Program-made: the position numbers and the translations under genes | Notes under the pieces: model-generated | The model's input: only the letters and a program-made list of their open reading frames with translations | Told to the model about the DNA's origin: nothing | Database searches by the model: none | In this document: positions 57,365 through 64,000 of the stretch, one piece after another | Numbering within the stretch: the first letter of the stretch is position 1 | Layout of the letters: every line of letters begins with the position of its first letter | Source of the DNA: Pseudomonas sp. MPC6 | GTDB lineage: Bacteria; Pseudomonadota; Gammaproteobacteria; Pseudomonadales; Pseudomonadaceae | Assembly: GCF_006094435.1 (NCBI RefSeq) | Contig: NZ_CP034783.1 | Location: 4,181,001-4,245,000 of the forward strand | Length of the DNA: 64,000 nt | Reading direction: 5' to 3'

Positions 57365-58736
57365 AGGCTGGCGCTCTTCCAGCAGCCGGTTGCTGGCGCT
57401 CTACAGTTCGCTGTTCGTGCTCTGGAGCGGGATTCTCATGGGGGTCATGTACTACGAGGTGTCCGCTTACCTGGACAACCTGGCCAAGCACTCGCTGATG
57501 CAACGCCAGCACTTGTTCTCGCGTTTTTCCGGCGAACAACTGGTCGACGCCCTCGCCGTCAGCATGAGCTTCGACATTCCTGGCCTCGACGCCTATGGCC
57601 TGTTCGATGAACACCATCGCTACCTCAGCGGCGCGCTGCGCCATATCCCCAAAGGCCTGCCGCTTGACGGCAAGATTCACATGCTCAGCGACTGCGCCGA
57701 CTCCGACGACCCAACCCTGCCCAACGACAGTTGCGACGCGGTGGCGACCCAGGCCCAGGACGGTCGCTGGCTGGTGCTGCTGCGGGACAACGGTTCGCTG
57801 TTTGCCGTGACCCGGATCATTCTCCATGCGTTGTTCTGGGGCGTGACCCTGACCATTATCCCGGGCATCATCGGTTGGCACCTGTTGCGCCGCCGCCCCC
57901 TGCGGCGTATTCGCGGGATCCAGGCCAGCGCCGAAGCGATCGTCGCCGGCGACCTGACCCGACGCTTGCCGCTGTCCAGCCGCCGCGATGAACTGGACAT
58001 GCTGGCGGCCATCGTCAACGCCATGCTCGAGCGCATCGAACGCTTGATGAACGAGGTCAAGGGCGTGTGCGACAACATTGCCCATGACCTGCGCACCCCG
58101 CTGACCCGCTTGCGCGCGCAGTTGTACCGCATGCAGCAACAGGCGGGCGAAGGCTCGCGGGAGGCGGCGCAACTGGACTCGGTGCTCGCCGAGGCCGACA
58201 CCTTGATGGCACGTTTTCGCGGACTGCTGCGCATTTCCGAACTGGAAGACCGCCAGCGGCGTTCCGGTTTCGTGCAGCTCGATCCACGGCCGTTATTGCA
58301 GGAACTGCACGAGTTCTATCTGCCGTTGGCGGAAGAAGGAGAGCTGGGTTTCCAGCTGCAATTGCCTGATTCACTGCCGCCACTTTATGGCGACCGGGCG
58401 CTGTTGTTCGAGGCAGTGGCGAACCTGCTGAGCAACTCGATCAAATTCACACCGCCCGGTGGCGAGGTGATTTTGCGTGGGGTCGATGAAGGTGGGCATA
58501 CGCGAATCGAAGTGCTCGACTCCGGTCCCGGAATTCCTGAAGGTGAACGGGAAGCGGTGTTCCAGCGTTTCTACCGCGCCGAAGGTGGCAACCCGCAAAG
58601 CGGCTTCGGGTTGGGGCTGTCGATCGTCGCGGCGATTGTCAGCTTGCACGGGTTTTCGCTGGAGCTGGGTAGCAGTGAACTGGGCGGGGCGCGGTTGGTG
58701 CTCGATTGCCGACAGAGCCTGATCCCCCAGACCTGA
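57342..58736 (+). CDS. sensor histidine kinase
   Basis: A 464-residue kinase. Helices at about residues 17-38 and 160-182 bracket a periplasmic domain of about 120 residues. That domain contains two or more Cys (SDCADSDDPTLPNDSCD). A HAMP domain follows, then the phospho-acceptor in NIAHDLRTPLTRL (His248). The ATPase domain has the N box NLLSNSIKFT and G boxes DSGPGIP and GFGLGLS. It phosphorylates the response regulator encoded just upstream. The signal is unknown; the Cys pair suggests a metal or redox cue. Confidence 0.92.
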   Translation: MSLPNPSKGWRSSSSRLLALYSSLFVLWSGILMGVMYYEVSAYLDNLAKHSLMQRQHLFSRFSGEQLVDALAVSMSFDIPGLDAYGLFDEHHRYLSGALRHIPKGLPLDGKIHMLSDCADSDDPTLPNDSCDAVATQAQDGRWLVLLRDNGSLFAVTRIILHALFWGVTLTIIPGIIGWHLLRRRPLRRIRGIQASAEAIVAGDLTRRLPLSSRRDELDMLAAIVNAMLERIERLMNEVKGVCDNIAHDLRTPLTRLRAQLYRMQQQAGEGSREAAQLDSVLAEADTLMARFRGLLRISELEDRQRRSGFVQLDPRPLLQELHEFYLPLAEEGELGFQLQLPDSLPPLYGDRALLFEAVANLLSNSIKFTPPGGEVILRGVDEGGHTRIEVLDSGPGIPEGEREAVFQRFYRAEGGNPQSGFGLGLSIVAAIVSLHGFSLELGSSELGGARLVLDCRQSLIPQT

Positions 58737-58764
58737 CACACCCTCCCTGACGACGAAGCCCCCC

Positions 58765-58855
58765 CTGTAGGAGCCGGCTTGCTGGCGAAGGCGGTGGATC
58801 AGTCGACATAGTTGTCACTGAACGGACGCCTTCGCCAGCAAGCCGGCTCCTACAG
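58765..58855. repeat. REP pair after the histidine kinase gene
   Basis: Inverted pair with arms GTAGGAGCCGGCTTGCTGGC and its exact complement, in the convergent gap between the kinase and SRPBCC genes. Confidence 0.87.
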
Positions 58856-58871
58856 GGGATTTGTGGTGTGG

Positions 58872-59282
58872 TCAGGCCGGGTAGTTAGCCCGCAGGGCCT
58901 CCAGCCCACCCTGATAAATCCCGGTAAACAGCGCCACCACTTCCTCATCACTCACACCCACCGGCGCAAACCGCCCCGACCAGGTCACCCGCGTACCCTG
59001 CCCTTGCGCTTCAACACGGATAGTCGCCAGGTAGTCGGTCGCCGGAAACGGCGCCTGCACAATCGAGTAGCTATACGTCTTGGCCGCGTCATCAAACGCC
59101 TGAAGCCGCTCCACCACCACCGCCCCATCCGCCGTTTGCAGACTGCGCACCCGCCCGCCTTCACTCAGTTCGCTCTGGGGAATGAACGGCAGCCAGTCCG
59201 GCAGCGAGTTGAAGCCGCCGATCAATTGCCAGACCTGATCGGCCGAAGCCGGGATATCGATAAACGCTGATGCAGTTGCCAT
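58872..59282 (-). CDS. SRPBCC family protein
   Basis: A 136-residue protein with the START-like helix-grip fold: IDIPASADQVWQLIGGFNSL at the N-terminus, a central sheet including GTRVTWSGRF, and a C-terminal helix. Such proteins bind hydrophobic ligands or act as cyclases; no catalytic residue can be named. It begins at 59282, 27 bases after the SDR gene stop, so it is probably the third gene of the AKR-SDR-SRPBCC operon. Confidence 0.82.
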   Translation of the reverse strand: MATASAFIDIPASADQVWQLIGGFNSLPDWLPFIPQSELSEGGRVRSLQTADGAVVVERLQAFDDAAKTYSYSIVQAPFPATDYLATIRVEAQGQGTRVTWSGRFAPVGVSDEEVVALFTGIYQGGLEALRANYPA

Positions 59283-59309
59283 GTACTGTTCTCTCTTAAT
59301 CAGTAAGGT

Positions 59310-60107
59310 TCAAATCGCCATGCTGTCGACGACACCGCCGTCGACCCGAAGCGCCGCGCCAGTGGTGGCCGAGGATAGCGGCGAAGCGATATACGCCACC
59401 AGGTTCGCTACTTCCTCGACATTCGCCACGCGCTGGATGATCGATGTCGGCCGCGACTTTTGCACAAAAGCGTCGGCTTCTTCCTGAACACTGCGACCGG
59501 ACGCGGCAATGGCATCCTTGAGCATCAGCTCCACGCCATCGGTCAACGTCGGGCCCGGCAGGATTGCATTGACCGTTACCCCAGTGCCGGCCAGCCGTTT
59601 GGCCAGTCCATGGGACACCGCCAGGTTGGCGCTTTTGGTCACGCCATAGTTGAGCATGTCCGCGGGGATCGCGATCCCGGATTCCGAAGACAGGAAAATC
59701 ACCCGCCCCCAGCCCTGCTTGACCATGTCCGGCACGTAATGCCGGGACAGGCGTACACCGGAGATCACGTTGACCTCATAGAAGCGCGTCCACTCGCTAT
59801 CGGGCGTGTCGAAGAAATCCACCGCGTCGTAGATCCCGAGGTTGTTCACCAGAATGTCGGCCCGTGGTTCGGCGGCGAACAGTTTATCCGCGCCTTCAGC
59901 CGTACCGAGGTCAGCCGTCAGCCCGCGCAGTTGCGCACCGGGCACCTGCTGGCGAATGCTCGCCAGCGCCTGCTCGACCTTGGCCGTGTCGCGGCCGATC
60001 ACCACCACCGTGGCACCGGACTCGGCCAGTGCCTTGCTGATACCCAGGCCAATGCCGGCGGTGCTGCCGCTGACGATGGCAAGTTTTCCAGTCAGATCGA
60101 TTTTCAT
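59310..60107 (-). CDS. short-chain dehydrogenase/reductase
   Basis: A 265-residue NAD(P)-dependent SDR with TGxxxGxG-type motif SGSTAGIGLG near residue 13, NNLG, catalytic Ser in FLSSESG and Tyr/Lys in YGVTKSA. The ATG at 60107 has AGGAG seven bases upstream; a TTG six bases earlier is less likely. It starts two bases after the aldo-keto reductase gene ends, indicating an operon. Substrate is unknown. Confidence 0.88.
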   Translation of the reverse strand: MKIDLTGKLAIVSGSTAGIGLGISKALAESGATVVVIGRDTAKVEQALASIRQQVPGAQLRGLTADLGTAEGADKLFAAEPRADILVNNLGIYDAVDFFDTPDSEWTRFYEVNVISGVRLSRHYVPDMVKQGWGRVIFLSSESGIAIPADMLNYGVTKSANLAVSHGLAKRLAGTGVTVNAILPGPTLTDGVELMLKDAIAASGRSVQEEADAFVQKSRPTSIIQRVANVEEVANLVAYIASPLSSATTGAALRVDGGVVDSMAI

Positions 60108-60109
60108 GC

Positions 60110-61126
60110 TCAAGCTCCTGTGATGGGCAATGGTGCGCGCTCGGAGACCAGCTTCGCCTCGCGCATCGCCTGCCAGAACGCGGCAGGAATCACCGCCGAC
60201 AACGCAGCCACATCTTCGGCAATCCGGTCCGGACGGCTGGAACCTGGAATCACCGCCGCCACCGCCGGGTTCGCCAGGGAAAACTGCAACGCCGCCGCCT
60301 TGATGTCGACCCCGTGGGCCGCCGCGATACGTTTGATCTGCTCGACTTTATTGACGATCGCCGGGCTGGCCTTCTGGTACTCGAAGTGCGCGCCACCCGC
60401 CAAAATGCCCGAGCTGTACGGCCCACCGACCACGATCTCGACATTCTGCGCCAGCGCCGCGTCCATTAAACGCTGCAACGCACGGTCATGATCGAGCAGC
60501 GTGTAGCGCCCCGCCAGCAGAAAACCGTCCGGCTGCGCTTCGGTCAGATCAAGGGTCAGTTCGCAAGGCTCGACCTTGTTCACGCCCAGGCCCCAGCCCT
60601 TGATCACGCCTTCTTCGCGCAAACGGGTCAGCACTTTGAATGCACCGGTGCGGGCCTGATTGAAATATTCGAGCCATTGATCGCCGTAGAAGTCCTGGGC
60701 GATATCATGCACCCAGACGATGTCCAGGCGATCGGTTTGCAGGCGCTTGAGGCTGTCTTCGATCGAGCGCAGGGTCGCGTCGGCGCTGTAGTCGTTGACG
60801 ATCTTGTTCGGACGACCGTGTTCGAACACCCCGCTCTTCTCGCCCAGATCCCGGGTCGCGGCGTCTTCGACTTCATCGAGAATCACCCGACCGACCTTGC
60901 TGCTCAACACATAGTCGTCGCGGTTGTACTGGGCCAGCGCGGCGCCCAGACGGATCTCCGACAGGCCCGAACCGTAAAACGGCGCGGTGTCGAAGTAACG
61001 CACGCCGGCATCCCAGGCCGCGTGCACGGTGGCCATCGCCTCTTCTTCGGGAATGGCGCGAAACATGTTGCCCAAGGGTGCGGTACCGAAGCCCAGGGTG
61101 CCGGGCAGTTTGTCTTTCAAGCTCAT
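60110..61126 (-). CDS. aldo/keto reductase
   Basis: A 338-residue AKR-family barrel of the L-fucose/D-threo-aldose dehydrogenase type. The N-terminal block LGFGTAPLGNMF and the catalytic region RYFDTAPFYGSGLSE (Asp and Tyr) are present, with the cofactor motif PGSSRPDRI near the C-terminus. The start MSLKDKLPGT at 61126 has GAGGA upstream; the longer frame reaches into the divergent LysR gene. It is the first gene of the operon and a likely LysR target. Confidence 0.88.
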   Translation of the reverse strand: MSLKDKLPGTLGFGTAPLGNMFRAIPEEEAMATVHAAWDAGVRYFDTAPFYGSGLSEIRLGAALAQYNRDDYVLSSKVGRVILDEVEDAATRDLGEKSGVFEHGRPNKIVNDYSADATLRSIEDSLKRLQTDRLDIVWVHDIAQDFYGDQWLEYFNQARTGAFKVLTRLREEGVIKGWGLGVNKVEPCELTLDLTEAQPDGFLLAGRYTLLDHDRALQRLMDAALAQNVEIVVGGPYSSGILAGGAHFEYQKASPAIVNKVEQIKRIAAAHGVDIKAAALQFSLANPAVAAVIPGSSRPDRIAEDVAALSAVIPAAFWQAMREAKLVSERAPLPITGA

Positions 61127-61145
61127 GAATGAATCCTCTTGAATA

Positions 61146-61235
61146 TGTAGGAGCCGGCTTGCTGGCGAAAACGCTAAAACAGTCGCCGCAATTATTGCGA
61201 GACGATCCACTATCCCCAGCAAGCCGACTCCTACA
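61146..61235. repeat. REP pair between the divergent AKR and LysR genes
   Basis: Inverted pair, one arm GTAGGAGCCGGCTTGCTGGC, the other slightly diverged (CCAGCAAGCCGACTCCTACA). Location in a divergent promoter region is unusual for REPs here. Confidence 0.8.
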
Positions 61236-61334
61236 GAACGGTTTGTATTGCGTTGCCGATGAGCAAATCCTAGATTGCGAGCATCGGACCGTCCAAGACA
61301 TAATGTGCAGTACTTGAGTCCCCAGAGGTCTGAC

Positions 61335-62234
61335 ATGATCGACATCCGCCAATTGCGCTACTTCGTCGCCGTCGCCGAAGAAGAACACGTCGGTCGCGCC
61401 GCCGAACGCCTGCACATTTCCCAGTCGCCCCTGAGCCGGCAGATCGCCCAGCTCGAGGAACGCCTGGGCCTGACCCTGTTCGAACGCAGCCAGCAGCGCA
61501 TCCGCCTGACCCGCGACGGCCAGACCTTCCTCGCCGAAACCCGTGCCCTGCTGACCCACGCCAACCGCCTGGAATCCCTCGGCAAGCGCCTGGGTCGCGG
61601 CGAAGAAGGCGGCCTGTGCATCGGCTACATCGAAAACGCCATGCATGCCGGGGTGTTGCCAAACGCGTTGCGGGTGCTGCGGGTCGACCGGCCGAACGTA
61701 CACGTCGCGCTGTACAACCTGAGCTCCGCCGAACAACTCGAAGGCCTGCGTCAGCGTAGTCTGGATATTGCCTTGGTCAGTGAACCGCCGACGGACGATG
61801 ACTCCGACCTGCTGGGCTTCCAGGTGCTGGACGACCCGATGCTGCTGGCGTTGCCCGAGCATCATCCCCTGGCACAGCAGACCACCTTGACCCCGGCGGA
61901 CCTGGCCGATCAGGAATGGATCGGCGTGCAACACCGCCAGAACTGCGCCAGCCGCGAAGACTTCGTCAGCGCCTGCATCCGCGCCGGTTTCACTCCGGAC
62001 ATTCGAATGGAGGCCACCGAACCCTTCACCGCGTTGGGGCTGGTGGCGTCGGGGCTGGGGATTGCGATGATCCAGAAAGGCCTGAGCCGCAACGCACCAC
62101 CGGGGGTGGTGCTGCGGGAGGTGCCATGGATTGCCTTCACCACACCGCTGTGGGCGGCGTGGCACCGGATCAATCTGCGACCGCTGGTGGAGACGTTCAG
62201 GAAGGTGCTGACCGAGCCAGCGTCGGCCATATAA
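61335..62234 (+). CDS. LysR-family transcriptional regulator
   Basis: A 299-residue LysR regulator starting MIDIRQLRYFVAVAEEEHVG, with helix-turn-helix RAAERLHISQSPLSRQIAQL and a normal effector-binding domain (GLVASGLGIAMIQKG). AGAGG precedes the ATG at 61335; in-frame Met upstream lacks a site. It is divergent from the AKR-SDR-SRPBCC operon and probably controls it. Confidence 0.9.
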   Translation: MIDIRQLRYFVAVAEEEHVGRAAERLHISQSPLSRQIAQLEERLGLTLFERSQQRIRLTRDGQTFLAETRALLTHANRLESLGKRLGRGEEGGLCIGYIENAMHAGVLPNALRVLRVDRPNVHVALYNLSSAEQLEGLRQRSLDIALVSEPPTDDDSDLLGFQVLDDPMLLALPEHHPLAQQTTLTPADLADQEWIGVQHRQNCASREDFVSACIRAGFTPDIRMEATEPFTALGLVASGLGIAMIQKGLSRNAPPGVVLREVPWIAFTTPLWAAWHRINLRPLVETFRKVLTEPASAI

Positions 62235-62275
62235 AAAAGGCAGATGATTCCAATATCCGTCAGCTATACGCAGTC

Positions 62276-62368
62276 CCTGTGGGAGCGGGCTTGCCCGCGA
62301 TGGCGGTCTGACAGACACCGTTATGTCGGCTGACACTCCGCTATCGCGGGCAAGCCCGCCCCCACAGG
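62276..62368. repeat. REP pair after the LysR gene
   Basis: Inverted pair of the GGGAGCGGGCTTGCCCGCGA type; the second arm is slightly changed (CGGGCAAGCCCGCCCCCACA). Confidence 0.85.
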
Positions 62369-62539
62369 TCAGTGTTCATCCGATAGATATCTTTTCGCGG
62401 GAAATCCGTGCATTAAACAGCGCCCGGCGGCGCTTGTTTAAAAGCCTTGCAGGTTACTTCACAAAAGCTACACCACCTTGCGCCGTTGCCTACAGTTACG
62501 CCAGAATCCGCCGGCTTGTGCGCCTTGGGCCTGGGCTCT

Positions 62540-62785
62540 ATCGTTTCCCGGTCGCTGAAAAACAGCGATCGGGTTTCGCAGCCCAGGTAAATTCTAGGCG
62601 CACAACGTCTACCGTCCATGAGCAGGCGCTTTATCAGGTCTGTCACTCATGTCATGGCGGCTGTGCGCGGGAGATCTTCGGATCTGCCGGGTTCCTAGAG
62701 TCCTGGTCTGCGAACCCGCGTACAGCTGCCACCTTTTTCGTTTCGCAGCGAATGTTGGCAGCTCCAATTCTCTAGGAGTTCCACC
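62540..62785 (+). ncRNA. structured leader RNA upstream of the DUF6124 gene
   Basis: No credible gene lies between 62369 and 62785. Two strong structures are visible. First, an 11-bp stem at 62547-62557/62563-62573 with loop AAAAA (one G-U pair). Second, a junction closed by 62656-62671 pairing with 62715-62730 (14 of 16 positions). This encloses a perfect AGATC-TTCG-GATCT hairpin (62672-62685) with a UUCG tetraloop and a further CCGGG/CCTGG stem. The layout resembles, from memory, the DUF3077 RNA motif described in Pseudomonas upstream of small genes of unknown function. It probably acts in cis on the next gene. The 5' boundary is approximate. Confidence 0.65.
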
Positions 62786-63148
62786 ATGTTCAAGGTCACC
62801 CCAAATCCCCCGGACACCGATCCAGCATCCCCCTACGAAAACCTCGGTTCAAAAAAACCCCACGAAGCCGCCGAACACGCCTTCGACTTTCACTCCAATA
62901 CCCCCGCCGACATCATGGCCACCCCGCGCACACCCGGCACCATGTTCTTCGTCAACCCGCAACTCGATACCGAAACCCTGCTGGTCCACGCGTGCGAGTC
63001 ACTGGCCTCGGCCAACGTCATGGCCATGGACCTGGCGGACCATATGAATGGACCCAGCCGCAACGCCCTGTTGGGCATTGCGCAAGTCATCATGCTGGGC
63101 GAACTGGCGGTAAACCGGGCGCTGGATCAACTCGATCCACCCAACTAG
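62786..63148 (+). CDS. DUF6124 family protein
   Basis: A 120-residue protein beginning MFKVTPNPPDTDPASPYENL. The C-terminal helical half contains LLVHACESLASANVMAMDLA and LLGIAQVIMLGELAVNRAL. AGGAG lies seven bases before the ATG. Families of this kind appear in many copies in Pseudomonas behind the same structured leader. No function is known; no signal peptide or membrane segment is seen. Confidence 0.85.
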   Translation: MFKVTPNPPDTDPASPYENLGSKKPHEAAEHAFDFHSNTPADIMATPRTPGTMFFVNPQLDTETLLVHACESLASANVMAMDLADHMNGPSRNALLGIAQVIMLGELAVNRALDQLDPPN

Positions 63149-63156
63149 CCGCAATC

Positions 63157-63249
63157 CTGTAGGAGCCGGCTTGCCGGCGAAGAGGCCGGCACATCCAACA
63201 TCGTTGTCGCCTGTCATACTGCTTTCGCCGGCAAGTCGGTCTCCCACAG
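63157..63249. repeat. REP pair after the DUF6124 gene
   Basis: Inverted pair, first arm GTAGGAGCCGGCTTGCCGGC, second arm diverged (CGCCGGCAAGTCGGTCTCCC). It marks the last REP before the accessory-looking segment. The 197 bases from 63250 to 63446 contain no gene. Confidence 0.8.
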
Positions 63250-63446
63250 TGTCCGCATCCAGCTTCACGGACTTGAGGTGGCTTTGCGCGCCCTTGCTTG
63301 ATTTGTTCTCAATCAGTCCGGGGCTGAGCAAGTTATGACCGGCATTCTTTAGCGTTTTTGCAGTTTGCATTTAGTATGCTGACTCGACTGCAACGCAGAG
63401 GTGTATTCCCTATGTTTGGCCAGATAACGAAATCGGAGAAAAAGCT

Positions 63447-64000
63447 GTGAGGCTCGACAAGCTGCGCATTCAGAACTATCGCTGCTTTGGAGAGTTCGAG
63501 ATCGACTTCGATCCGCATCTGACCATACTGATTGCTTCCAACGGTGGCGGTAAAACCACCATTCTGGATGCGGCCCGGGTTGCTCTGTGGCCTTTCGTCA
63601 AAGGCTTCGATCTTGGCAGCCAGACAGGGAAATCCGCCACTATCCAGAACGAAGATGTGCGACTCGCACAATTCAGCAGTGGCAACATGGAGTCTCAAAC
63701 GCCCAGTGCCATTGAAGCCTGGGGGAGATGGGCGGACGGCGCTGGCCGGGACCATTGGTTGCAGCAACGCCTGAGCTTGAAAAAATCCACCAATACTATC
63801 GGCGACGCTGGCTCGAAAGCGCTTACCTCATACGGAAAGTCGCTTCAGGAGCAGGTGCGTAACGATACGCAAGTGATTTTGCCCATGGTGACCTACCTGG
63901 GAACTTCACGACTCTGGTACGAGGGGCGATTCACCTCGGCCGCCGCTCAAACTACGCTCGACAAGAGCGAATATTCCAGGACGTCCGGGTACCTGAACTG
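63447..64000 (+). CDS. P-loop ATPase, RecF/SMC-like (3' truncated by window)
   Basis: The frame opens with GTG at 63447 (GGAG eight bases upstream) and stays open to the window end, giving 184 codons. The translation starts VRLDKLRIQNYRCFGEFEID and contains a Walker A, ASNGGGKTT, near residue 32, fitting [AG]xxxxGK[ST]. A YRCF-plus-P-loop N-terminus is shared by RecF, OLD-type nucleases and Septu PtuA-like or retron-associated ATPases. The rest, including Walker B and any nuclease domain, is outside the window. Codon use is less GC-biased than its neighbours, consistent with acquired DNA. A defence role is inference. Confidence 0.75.
   Translation, partial: MRLDKLRIQNYRCFGEFEIDFDPHLTILIASNGGGKTTILDAARVALWPFVKGFDLGSQTGKSATIQNEDVRLAQFSSGNMESQTPSAIEAWGRWADGAGRDHWLQQRLSLKKSTNTIGDAGSKALTSYGKSLQEQVRNDTQVILPMVTYLGTSRLWYEGRFTSAAAQTTLDKSEYSRTSGYLN

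Noticed and set aside
61236..61334. A LysR box (CAAG-N15-CTTG) between the AKR and LysR genes.
   Set aside because: The symmetry covers only four bases per side and does not fit a T-N11-A palindrome well, so it was not annotated.
62413..63047. Open frames on both strands (minus 62413-62646, plus 62649-63047) across the DUF6124 leader.
   Set aside because: They coincide with the paired arms of the structured leader, lack ribosome-binding sites and give no recognisable protein. The RNA structure explains the sequence better.
62999..63370. A 123-residue minus-strand frame starting MQTAKTLKNAGHNLL.
   Set aside because: Its C-terminal half is translated REP sequence and antisense of the DUF6124 gene. 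The N-terminal part alone has no family support, although it could be a remnant near an island boundary.

Overview
The window reads as chromosomal DNA of a fluorescent Pseudomonas (P. fluorescens group). It is GC-rich with Pseudomonas-type ben, cat, Mrp and iol gene sets. About sixteen REP palindromes of the family with a GGAGC-GGCTTGC core are scattered between genes. No rRNA, tRNA, CRISPR array or complete mobile element was recognised. The first gene (acetoacetyl-CoA synthetase family) and the last gene (P-loop ATPase) run off the window edges.

Layout. 1-3.4 kb: an acyl-CoA ligase, a thiolase-fold protein and a DUF35 OB-fold partner. 3.4-11.8 kb: the catechol branch of aromatic catabolism. 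It holds benABCD with its AraC/XylS-type activator benR, then catBCA with its LysR activator catR. Benzoate goes to the cis-diol (BenABC), catechol (BenD), cis,cis-muconate (CatA), muconolactone (CatB) and beta-ketoadipate enol-lactone (CatC). A Pm-like promoter with two TGCA-N6-GGATA sites lies before benA, and a perfect LysR box lies between catB and catR. 12-23.5 kb: housekeeping and accessory genes: a NodB-type deacetylase lipoprotein, AzlCD, a diguanylate cyclase, the nucleosidase PpnN, an orphan response regulator, a flavoprotein, and an XRE-cupin regulator divergent from an EamA exporter. 23.8-29.9 kb: a six-gene Mrp cation/proton antiporter operon with translationally coupled genes. 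30-38.8 kb: a DUF2946 protein with a TonB-dependent receptor, an orphan betaine-type binding protein, several small conserved proteins, an MCP with a C-terminal sensor, and a DksA paralogue with only two zinc-site cysteines.

39-54.5 kb is a myo-inositol regulon on the minus strand: iolC-E-B-A-I-D-G, a second Gfo/Idh oxidoreductase, and a sugar ABC transporter, with the divergent RpiR-family iolR. The palindrome TGGAA-N6-TTCCA occurs before iolC and before the ABC operon, about 120 bp from the start codon each time, and is the best candidate IolR operator. A-rich AAnAAnAA motifs of the Crc/Hfq type sit in the leaders of benA, benR and most iol genes. This suggests that benzoate and inositol catabolism share post-transcriptional catabolite repression.

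54.6-63.1 kb: a GST, a membrane protein with a 23-residue companion, a two-component system, an SRPBCC protein, an SDR/aldo-keto reductase pair divergent from a LysR regulator, and a DUF6124 protein behind a long, highly structured leader. From 63.15 kb on the content turns accessory: a REP pair, then a truncated RecF/SMC-like ATPase that could be the first gene of a defence module lying outside the window.
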